Positions 20,178 through 29,312 of a DNA stretch of 32,936 nt are shown here, one piece after another (position 1 is the stretch's first letter; each line of letters begins with the position of its first letter). The stretch spans positions 1 to 32,936 of the forward strand of contig JADNYJ010000362.1 in NCBI GenBank assembly GCA_015501075.1, given 5' to 3'. The notes beneath the pieces were generated by a model, which did not search any database, had not been told where the DNA came from, and saw nothing but the letters and a program-made list of their open reading frames with translations. The DNA comes from Gymnopilus junonius. Taxonomy: Eukaryota; Basidiomycota; Agaricomycetes; Agaricales; Galerinaceae. Made by a program: the position numbers and the translations under genes.

Positions 20178-20957
20178 AAGGGTGATCGTTGCTAGTCCGT
20201 GAGTGCATTTCGTCCCTGTGCTTTCTCTCACACTCACCTTCAACCCATCTCCTTTTGTACTTTCGTCCGCTTGCCCGTGCCATCCATAGCAGTTTCTGTC
20301 ATGTGGACCGAGATTTGTATAAATTTTATGGTTCTGACGAGAATTTTTCACGGTTTTTGGTATTGAGAATTCGACCCTCTAGCACGGCTCTTCATATTCA
20401 CTGCCTAGATCGTAAACAATTTAACCGTATAGCTGTCATTGAAACTTGAGGATGTCAAAATGCCTAGAGCCTATACTGCACTTCGGTAAGTTCCCCTTCT
20501 TTAATAATATATTCCATTGACTCTTCTTTCGGCAGACCGATAACTTCGTTGGAACTCCTTCAGGGAATGTCTAATTCGGGCCAATAAAAATTTTTAGATG
20601 AATTTTGTCTGGAATCGCTGCTGATCATCTACTCCTCTGCATTTGAATTTCGGCGACCATGAATCAAGGAGTTGGCCACAACATCTAGACAATCCTGTGC
20701 GGTCGAAAGGACGGCATGGTGAGGGTTGTGTCGTGCTGGGCACCCTTCACGTAACACTGCGATTCATCGTGGACATTTGATCGGAACACTACATATTGAG
20801 TTGACTGGCAATAGCAAGCGTGATTTACGACACTGACATCTTCGCTCGCTTGACCGTCGTCCCTTCATGGGGCAGAAACATTAAAAGGCTTACAACGAGC
20901 ACATGAAAAGGTTGAACTCTTTCGCTGACCATCTTCCTATTACCTCCACTCAGCTAA
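20178..20957. other. Intergenic, 780 bp, with a possible spliced micro-ORF
   Basis: No sizeable gene. The right half should be the promoter and 5' UTR of the DUF6534-like gene. The only notable content is a 25-codon frame with a consensus intron at 20460-20587 (listed separately). Other open frames are short and unremarkable. Confidence 0.5.
20460..20587 (+). CDS. Possible 25-residue spliced micro-ORF
   Basis: ATG at 20460 opens MPRAYTALR, then a textbook 50-nt intron (GTAAGT at 20486, ending CGGCAG at 20535), then a second exon finishing at TAA 20585-20587, with AATAAA overlapping the stop. The spliced product would be 25 residues with no known domain. It could be an upstream ORF in the leader of the DUF6534-like gene, a short peptide gene, or chance. 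Conservation would be needed to believe it. Confidence 0.25.
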
Positions 20958-22513
20958 ATGGGACAGTTTGATCTTGTCATTGGTATGTGACTCGCTCTTT
21001 GCAACTATGACTTTGCGGTGTGATCGTTCCCAAATCTAGGTGTTCTACTGATAGGGCTGTTCTGTGCGTCAATTTTCTTCCTTCCGAGATGGGGATGCTT
21101 ACTATTATATGCCAGTCAACACCTATCTTTATGGCCTGGTCACGTACCAGTTTATCGTGTATCACAACACAAGTAAGTTTACATTTTGTCTTTGCAACTC
21201 CCATATTAAATCTCCTGCAGAGTTTAACGATAGGCCATGGATCAAGTATATTCGACTGCTTTTCACCTTACTAACGTTTCTGACATTCATTTTCAGGGCT
21301 GTCGTTGGAAGTCTCTTCGTGCTTGACACGATACACAGTGCTGTGTGAGCTTCAATTTCAATCATATACTTATTGGGACATGAGACTGACGGGTTTCGAA
21401 GCGCTATATATGCTGGATGGGAAGCATGGTATGATCCGATGTCTTTGGTCTTCATGTGTATTCATCTCAAAACGAAAGTGTGACGAACTACAACAATCCA
21501 GCCAGCTTAGCTTGTGCGTCTAAATTTGGGAATTCCAGTATTTAGACATTAATTTGAAGACTCTCTCAACCCCAAAGTTGTCTCCTGGACTATTCCATTC
21601 ACGGCAGTGGCAACGTCTCTCGCGGCATTTATCACGCAGTTATTCTTGGGTCATCGGTATGTGGTATCCTAGTTTTGTCTTGTTTTCGCGTAATCGTGCC
21701 TTCTGAAGTGTTTTGGCCTTAACCAAGAGCAAGCCTCTGGTTGGATTTATTCTATTACTGAGCTCCCTGGGTCTCATCTTCGGTATCTATTCTGGAATTT
21801 ACTCTGGTATCCTGCACGAGTGCGTTTATCTTCAACCCTTTTCAAACACCTTTTAAATGCCAGTTTCAGGCTCGCCAAATTTGGACCTCTGGATCCTTTC
21901 GTAACTTGTTGGTTGGTCTTCCAAACGAGCGCCGATATCCTTATAACGGGTATGTTCCTATATTGTTAACTGAAAAGTCACTTATCTTCAATCTTAGTTG
22001 TCTTGTCGTGGGTACTCAGTCGTTCGCGCACTGGATTTAGAAGGACCGACACAATCATCAATCGTATCATCCGAGGCGCTGTTCAGACTGGACTGTTTGT
22101 ATCTCTATTTGCCATGGGAGACATGTTCAGCTTTTTGTTGCACCGTGATACTAACTTATATGCCATGTTCGCTTATCCCATGGGCCGTATATACACGAAC
22201 GTGAGTCGGCTGACAATATGGCATTTCCTGATTTTTATGGTTGGCTTCTTAGACGTTGCTGGACACTCTCAATGCCAGAACGGCCTTCAAGGCACAAGGG
22301 CACACTCATGAGGTGGAATCCGACGTAAGGGTACATTAGTCATCCGGCTAATGACGTTTCTCACGCCTCTTGTAGACCTTCCGTATGGCAAATCAGACCA
22401 CTACCATGGCAGGACATACTGTTCACTCTATTCAAGTCCAGAAGGATGTAGCAACCGATTTAGCTGAGGCAAGCGTTCATGGTGATCGAAAGTACCCTGT
22501 CTCGGAAGTTTAA
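20958..22513 (+). CDS. Seven-helix membrane protein of the DUF6534 type
   Basis: Best reading has 13 exons: 20958-20982, 21040-21063, 21116-21172, 21221-21245, 21297-21344, 21402-21428, 21506-21513, 21560-21656, 21730-21819, 21870-21949, 21998-22200, 22253-22324, 22376-22513 (297 residues). The family pattern is clear: LLIGLFFNTYLYGLVTYQF, then FNDRPWIK, LFVLDTIHSAV, NPKVVSWTIPFTAVAT, FITQLFLGHR, FQTSADILIT and SRTGFRRTDTIINRIIRGAV. Such proteins are expanded in mushroom-forming fungi, and their function is unknown. The C-terminal 65 residues are hydrophilic. Splicing at 21429-21559 is the weak point: an 8-nt exon (21506-21513) restores both frame and the usual 14-residue spacing, but other solutions exist. 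The intron at 21657-21729 could also use a nearby alternative pair. Intron 4 (21246-21296) is in frame and stop-free. Confidence 0.8.
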
Positions 22514-23190
22514 TCGTGCTGCTCAATATAAGTAGAGAAATTTTTGATATTTTGCTGTCCAGGAGGTTCTCGACATCATGTGCATATTGTCTGTCGTACA
22601 TGAGTACGTTCTTTCACTAGTACATTCTTTTGCGGAATATAGCCTAGAAACAAAGGACGTAACTTCAACTTGGATCTATAATATAATGAGAGCTCGATGA
22701 CTAATAAATTAGGTAAATGATTATGTAACTTGGGGGAAATAATTATGTAAATTGGTAATAAAATTTGGCTGACTACGCTAATGATAACTCAGGTATTTAC
22801 GTAGCTACGTAAGCACCTCGCATGTAACTCTGCAATGAGCGAAGCGAGGAGTTCCCGGACCGGCACGTCGCCGAGCCAGACGCGCTACTGCTTTCACAAC
22901 GGAGGAGCAGTAGCGACGACCAAGGGGGTCGAGGGGCGCAGCCCCCGCAAGCTTCTTGGCTGAGCAAAGCAGGAGGTTGAGTGAAGCGAGCTCTCCGTCG
23001 CGGAGCGATGGGCCAAAAAAGCTTGTATACACAAATTGGGTAATGTTTGTGCCAAATAAGGGAGTAGGAAGGTTTATGTAATTTGCCTTGTCACGGCGGA
23101 TGACTGCCACCATCCCAACACTATCTGCACTTTCCGTTTGATTTCCCTATACATTGTTGACTTTACTTTCTTTCCAACAGAAGACTTCTC
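22514..23190. other. Intergenic, 677 bp, holding a GC-rich hairpin island
   Basis: The left third is AT-rich, with a loose repeat of ATTATGTAA (near 22711 and 22742). A perfect 16-bp palindrome, TTACGTAGCTACGTAA, lies at 22797-22812. The GC-rich island follows (listed separately). The last 150 bp are AT-rich again and end in a polypyrimidine tract plus CAACAG just before the ThrE-type gene, so a 5'-UTR intron or an upstream coding exon is possible. Confidence 0.5.
22830..23010. repeat. GC-rich island with several small hairpins and GAGCGAAGCGAG-type repeats
   Basis: GAGCGAAGCGAG and variants occur at about 22837, 22962 and 22979. Three hairpins are visible: CGCTACTGCT/AGCAGTAGCG (22883-22892 with 22906-22915, 13-nt loop), GGGGC-GCA-GCCCC (near 22935), and CTCCG-TCG-CGGAG (near 22991). 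Composition contrasts sharply with the AT-rich flanks. The minus-strand open frame across it is probably a by-product of GC content. It looks like an inserted structured repeat of unknown class. Confidence 0.55.
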
Positions 23191-25465
23191 ATGCATCAGG
23201 TACTGAGCACCTACTCGAGGTCACAGGACAATCCAGATAATTCTGACAGAATCTATTCACTTTCCTCCTATGAACATCCATGCGACATTGCGCCTCCTGA
23301 TCGTGCATACTCGCCGTCTAATCAGTCAAGATTTCGGCCATCTCACATTCAAAGGAGCGAACCTGTCTCGGAACAAATTGGAGAAAAGTCGAGTTTAGAA
23401 TTTCCTGACAAGTCGGAGTCGAACATACCTGCCGAACAGAAACGGCGAGGACTGCTTGACAACATGATGGACTGGTACTCTACGACTCGATCTGGTACAA
23501 ATCAACTTCCTAATTACGACCAAATGATGAAAGACAGGAGCCTTCTGACGCAACATGGCTCTTCTAATGTTTTTCCTGTGATGGATAGAATCGACTCGGC
23601 CTTCTCTCAGTCCTCGATGAATTCCGACATGCTTGAGCCAGATGACCCTAGGATCAACAACAAAGATGCAAAACCTGAGCAAGATGACGAGGATGACCTT
23701 GAGAAGAATGCCTTACGTCAAATGGACTACAAAACAAGGAGGAAACATATTCAGCAAATCCGTATTCAGTTCAATATTTCTTGTGAGTAATGTACATAAC
23801 TTGGGAATGGATTCTTTTATTCTCGGATATTTTTTATAGCTCTGAAACAACGACAAGAGTTCCTACTTAAGCTAGCTCGTGCTTTGATGGCATTTGGTGC
23901 ACCATCTCATCGCATAGAGTCTCAACTGGTAGCGGCGGCGCGCATTCTTGAAGTCGAGGCTGAATTTATACATTTGCCTGGTGTCATTATATGTTCCTTC
24001 GGCGACCAAGATCTTGGTTCTTCCGAAACCCATTTTGTAAAGTGCGGGGGCCGTCTGTCTCTTGGGGCTCTCCACAAAGTTCACCTCATATATCGTTCTG
24101 TTCTACACGATGAAATCAGCGCAAGCCAAGCTACTGAACAGTTGGAAACACTTCTCGTTGCTCCGGCTCCGTATTCAGTACTTTTTCGTTGCTTCTTAGC
24201 CTTCTGTCTCTCTGCTTTAATTTGTCCTCTGGCTTTCGGTGGGTCCTTTCTGGACATGTGGATTTCAGGTGTTGGCGCTTTTATCCTCGCCTACCTACAA
24301 CTCTATGTTGCAGGGAAAAGTGCATTGTACGCCAATGTATTTGAGTAAGTCCAGCTTACCCCACATTTGATAAATGATCTCACTGAACTCAAAGGATAAC
24401 GACCTCGATTTTCGTATCTTTTGCGGCACGAGGCCTCAGCAGCATCCGCAGTCAGATATTTTGCTATACTGCCATCTCATCCTCTGGCATTATCGGAATT
24501 CTTCCAGGATATTTGATACGTGCGTAGTGAATTCCGCGTTTCTGAAAATTTTGATTTATGTCTACGAAGTCAGCAGCTCCCTTGAACTGGCTTCCAAGAA
24601 TATAGTGTGCGGCAGTGTCAAAATGGTCTACGCACTGATATATACATTATTCCTGGTAAGTAGTGCTTCGTAAAGAGAGTTTGCAATGTTCAACCGTACA
24701 TCAACATTCCAGGGATTTGGATTACAGATCGGAAGTGATTTTTACCTTCTTCTTGATCCTACTATGCGCCGTCATCTTGAGGAACTCGCTGCTAGCCTTA
24801 GCTCCACTACATCCTTTACTGGTATTTGGCTCGCTGACAACGGCACCGACGGATCACAGATTCCGTTGAACGGAACATGGACCTTCTCTCGTACCATTCA
24901 GCCCCAAGATCAGCATATCCATGAAGGGTGTTATCGCCCACCGATATCTCCATGGTACCTGAAACCATTTCCTCTGTGGACCTCTTTCATCATAGTGCCC
25001 CTATTCTCATTCCTTTCTTCGCTCTCAAACCTCCAGCCTCTGAAGAGCAAACAGCTACTGGTCATGGTCGCCATATCTTGTTGCTCGTATGCCTCTAATA
25101 AAATAGCCAACCACTATATATTCAATCACTCTGACATTGTCTCGGCCATTGGCGCATTTACTGTCGGACTTCTGGGGAATATATACTCTCGCCGCATGGG
25201 TGGAACAGCATTCACATCTATGGTGACAGGTGTATTGTTTCTGGTTCCCGTAAGTCTTGTTTACTGACGAGCTTAGAACGTTGATTAAGATTTGCCATAG
25301 TCCGGCCTATCCCAAGCAGGCGGGATCACTGCAAGTGGAAGTGGAATAGATATTGGAGGGGCTATGATCGCTGTGACAATTGGCATTACAGTCGGGCTGT
25401 TTATGAGTCAAGCGTTGGTTTACACATTTGGTTCCAGGAAGAACGCAGCAGTGTTCTCCTTCTGA
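23191..25465 (+). CDS. ThrE/Prm10-family multi-spanning membrane protein (DUF1212 type)
   Basis: Six exons (23191-23782, 23840-24344, 24395-24519, 24570-24655, 24713-25249, 25301-25465) encode 669 residues. The first 190 or so residues are hydrophilic and probably disordered, with an acidic run EQDDEDDLEKN. The ThrE domain begins KQRQEFLLKLARALMAFGAP and includes HRIESQLVAAARILEVEAEF. It continues through about ten membrane segments, among them YSVLFRCFLAFCLSALICPL and MVTGVLFLVPSGLSQAGGIT. Bacterial ThrE exports threonine and serine; yeast Prm10 is a pheromone-regulated relative of unknown substrate. A luminal/extracellular loop with NGT and a Cys is seen in exon 5. The ATG at 23191 follows a CAACAG, so an upstream exon cannot be excluded. 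Convergent with FRS2 (115 bp apart). Transport role is inferred from family. Confidence 0.87.
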
Positions 25466-25580
25466 GTTTACCATAACCACTGAAATATATTTCACGGCAT
25501 GGCATGGAACGTGATTTCATTTCAAATCTTCCAGTTGATCCGCCTGCATGTTTTATTGAATGCACTGTAGCCACAAGAAA

Positions 25581-27645
25581 CTAGAACATCACTGCCGGAG
25601 ATGTTTCAATACCTTCTATCGAAACTTTATGTCCAACCAGCGTTCGAATATTGTTGATACCATACCTGAGCATCGAATATTAAGACCCAAACAATTAGGG
25701 TGATTGAGGGTAAAAGAACACGTACCGGATCATAGTCGGCCGTTCAAGGCTGAGACCCCAACCATGTACTCGTACATCCTTAGGGAACCCCATAGGTTCT
25801 AACATCTCTGGGCGGAACATACCACTGTTGCCGACCTCCACCCATCGGTCTAGCAGTGGATGGAAAGCAAAAATTTCCAACGAAGGCTAAGCAATGTTAG
25901 AGGGGAGGCTAAATTGGAATTGGATAGGGTACTAACTTCCGTGTAGGGATTATATGCTGCTTGAAACGGACCTTTTCAATGCCCATCTTACTGAAGAAAA
26001 CTCCATGAAACCTGGAAATATTTCAAATCATGTGGAGGATCTCAGAAATGGGAACAACCAATGAGATCGGCGAGCGTTAAGTTGCGATCAGCCACAACCC
26101 CTTCTACCTGATGGAATTCGGCCAAATGTGTAGCATCCATGGTTTCATTTCTGAACACTCTGTCTATACTGAACAATTTTGCGGGTCGGAAGCCATCGTC
26201 CACCGACGGTTGACCTGTTTCTGTTGTTGAAGCAGCTCCGTGAGTAAATTCTTTACTATCGCCTTCCGGAGTTTCTCCTCTGCATTTGGCAGCAAGCTTA
26301 TAGAGCATATGCGCTGACGATGCTGTGGTGTGGGTACGTAAGAGAAGTTTACTTGATTCTTCGCGAGACCAGGAGCTCTGTATCCTGCAGACCCGTAGCC
26401 TCCATATTCGTGGGGTTGTTGAGACGCGTTTATAATATTCTGGGTTAGGTGGAAGGACTTCTTGGGATCTGTCGACATCAAATACTTTCCAACGAAATAT
26501 CGACTCCAGAATCATACCTGACAGGTAGAAAGTATCTTGCAGATCTCTTGCAGGGTGTTGCTGGGGCACGAACAACGCATCAAAACACCAGAACCCGGAT
26601 TCCACGAAAGACGACGTAGGCATTTCGGCGAATCTTGATTAATCCAAATGTCAGTACCATGACTAGAGGAAAGAAGACTTAACTCACCCCATCTCTAAGA
26701 ATATGTTGCGAATTTCTTCCCGCACTTTTAAAAGAGGATGTAAGGCTCCTCCAGTAGTTAGAATGCCCTCCGCGTCGAAATTGTATTTTTTGAAGTTCGA
26801 AGTCTTCCATGATCCGCTGCATGACCACAAGTTAAACACAGGGCAGATTTGAGTCAGCTGGGAAATAGGCAACTTACGAAACCAGCATGTCGGCGGTTAA
26901 GTCGGTTTCTGGCTTGGCAGTTGATGTGCTGAACTGCGACCCTTTATACACAGTGAACCATTGACCTTTTCTAATCCCAAGATAAATCAAATTCGCCTGG
27001 TCACAAAGCAATAAAAACGAACTTTTGCGCGACGAGCTTGCGTTTCCGCAAGTCAGCGAGGATCTTTTCACCTGCCTTGAGGGTACCTGTGGAGGCAATT
27101 TCTTGCAGATCTTCCTTTGTCTGGTCTTGGATTGCATCTGTCTATTTTGGCATCAGCTTTTGTCGACATGGAAGAATGAAGAGCACGAACCGCTTTGACA
27201 AGCCCGTCCCCATCTTTGGCAATCCATCTGTTCTTGAAGGCTCTTCCTTGTCCTATTTTCGCTGTCTCATCCCCAACAGCTTTTTTGAGTTGCAAAGGAG
27301 CCATCGGATTCCCTTGACCCTTGGGCGGAAGGACTGACCAGACCCTGGCTTCATGAGAGCCGTCTTTGACAATCAGTGCTCCTTCGGGCGTTAGAACGTG
27401 TGTAACAATTTCATGAGTGTCGTAGTTGATCATCTGCATGCGAAAGATGGAGAAGAGACGGGGCAGGAAAGTAACGGACTTGCCTCACGGCTTAGAAGGG
27501 AGTTGAGGGCACCCAAAATAAGAATTTGGTCCTCATTTGAAGCAGCGGGCTCTGTATGGCCTGGGAGCACAAGAGATCTGGTATCTGTGATGAGTGACTG
27601 GGAATCGAGAGTGTCGAGGACGAGCTTTTGCAGCGTTTCTGCCAT
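25581..27645 (-). CDS. FRS2: Phenylalanyl-tRNA synthetase, cytosolic, alpha subunit (five apparent frameshifts in this copy)
   Basis: Ten exons: 27645-27484, 27433-27191, 27141-27023, 26970-26878, 26816-26688, 26633-26518, 26468-26059, 26011-25937, 25886-25726, 25665-25581. The N-terminal part is a winged-helix region ([20 protein letters not shown]). The class II catalytic domain shows [85 protein letters not shown] and [20 protein letters not shown]. It catalyses Phe-tRNA formation with FRS1. In exons 7-8 conserved motifs alternate between frames, implying single-base indels near 26455 (-), 26412-26415 (+), 26372 (-), 26003 (-) and 25959 (-), all in short C/G runs. With these allowed for, every intron phase fits and the product is about 531 residues. 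Intron 1 is GC-AG (GCAAGT...CAG). Divergent from PEX2. Confidence 0.93.
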
Positions 27646-27755
27646 GATGGTGTACAGAAAGATCATCCAAATCTTGACTCGGATAATTAGGTCGAGTCAC
27701 GTGTGCACGTGGATAGATGAAGAGGCCGGTTACCGTTCAAGCTCAAGTTGTAGCA
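27646..27755. promoter_or_regulatory. Shared divergent promoter of FRS2 and P​EX2 with paired TGACTCG sites and two E-boxes
   Basis: Only 110 bp lie between the start codons. TGACTCG at 27675-27681 and its exact reverse complement CGAGTCA at 27693-27699 form an inverted pair; each contains the TGACTC half of the Gcn4/Cpc1 consensus. Overlapping the second and 2 bp beyond it are two CACGTG E-boxes (27698-27703 and 27706-27711), candidates for bHLH factors. Function is inferred from motifs and placement. Confidence 0.5.
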
Positions 27756-29248
27756 ATGGCCACTCTCGAGGATGCATGGAACAGAGCGCAATCGAAACTG
27801 CCCCAGATCAGAGCTGCACTGAGATCAACAGCAACAGCCAATCCCCGCATCGTCAGAGTCGGTCAACTAGACTCGGAACTCCTCGACCAGGAACTCGCAA
27901 ATCTCCTCCAGGATCCCATTAATAAAGCACTCTCCCTTATTAGCGTGCGTTATTCTCTCTTTCTTCCAATCCACCAGCCGCTCATCAGTACCAGCCTTCT
28001 TTTAGGTCACGATTTGAACCTGAAGTAGATCTTCTCATCAAGTTGTCATTGTACAAGCTCTCCATCTGGAATACGGGCGCAACCTATGGCGCCAAGCTCC
28101 AGGACCTGCGTTATGTTGTGCCGGACACCTCTTCAACACGCTTAGCTCGTAAGAATTTTGAATATCATCCCGTTCCGCTTGCTTTAATTTTGCTGCTACA
28201 GCTTCAAATTTGCCTCGGAACACTTTACTCTTGCATGCCACATTGTCCCTCGTCCTACCTTACTTCCATAATCGTTTCCGAATACATGCATTATCGCATG
28301 CTTGGCCCGATGCGCCTTCTTCAGATTCTCGCCGCAAAACATGGGAAACACTGGTGTCTGCCGAGTCGGTCTATGCCTTGGCCGGTCTCTTAAATTTCAT
28401 TGCTTTTCTCTGGGGAGGCAGGTAGTAAAGCTCTACATCTATCAGCCATTTTGCCCCTCTGATTGTTCAACAGATACAGAACATTAACTGATAGACTTCT
28501 AAGGATGAGTCTCGTCCCCGCCAGGAGATTGGTCAAACATGACGTTAGCTATGAATTTATGAACAGACAGATGGTCTGGCATGCATTTACGGTACGTTTT
28601 CATCTGTTAGATGGTTTCTCCAATCTAAACATCTACTTCAAGGAATTTTTGTTGTTCTTGCTCCCTCTAATCAGTGCAAGAACTCTTCGTCGCAAGCTTT
28701 TGAGTATCGTCTCCTCAATTCCCACAGCCCTACAGCCCTTTCGAAATGCCCTAAACCTACCAAAAAAGGCTGAAAAGACACGGGGAACATCCACAAAAAG
28801 AGGCAAATATTGGTTGCTACCGCAAGACCAATGCGCTATTTGCGTGGAAAATTCGCAGTTTAACCTTACAGTATCTGAACCATCAAATCTTTTCAGGCTC
28901 CCTCCCGCATTAATCACTTCCTCGTCCTCTGATGAACCTGTCGCAACGACTTCTGATGCAGAGCCACCTGCATGCCCCATATATAACCCTTACCAGACGT
29001 CTTGCGGACATATATACTGTTATCACTGTGTTGCTGAGCAAATTCTCCGTACAGCAGACGAGGTCGACGAAGTTGGATGGGAATGTATAAGATGTGGGCA
29101 GGAGGTGAAAGAGGCACACAGATATGTGGTTGGCATTATTGAAGGCGAAAATAGCGAAAGTGATTACGAGTTTAGCAGTGATCTAGATATAAGTACAGAT
29201 TTATCAGGCTCTATGGGAAGCTTCAGTGAATCCGGTTTCTCAGAATGA
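27756..29248 (+). CDS. PEX2: Peroxisome biogenesis RING protein Pex2
   Basis: Five exons (27756-27944, 27995-28148, 28202-28421, 28474-28591, 28643-29248) encode 428 residues. The N-terminal Pex2/10/12 domain shows the family order ELLDQELANLLQDPINKAL, RFEPEVDLLIKLSLYKLSIW, GATYGAKLQDLRY, and the membrane region SAESVYALAGLLNFIAFLWG and RYRTLTDRLLRM. The C-terminal RING has CAIC at the first zinc pair, then a long Ser-rich insert of about 55 residues, then TSCGHIYCYHC and CIRC. With Pex10 and Pex12 it forms the peroxisomal E3 ligase that monoubiquitinates Pex5 for receptor recycling. The tail after the RING is Ser/acidic-rich. An in-frame ATG 13 codons upstream (27717) is less likely as the start. 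Convergent with Kap120, 64 bp apart. Confidence 0.94.
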
Positions 29249-29312
29249 TAGCATGTTCACTAATGATGCATAAATGGCCGAAAATAAGGTGTTCTAGATG
29301 CTGCACAAATCA

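Noticed and set aside
22805..23113. 102-codon minus-strand open frame
   Set aside because: It runs through the GC-rich hairpin island, has low-complexity Ala/Arg/Leu composition, and no family resemblance. High GC explains the absence of stops.
26042..26623. Unspliced 193-codon reading through FRS2 exons 6-7 in one frame
   Set aside because: It needs retention of a normal 49-nt GT-AG intron and replaces the conserved HEYGGYGS region with unrelated residues. Homology favours splicing plus indels.
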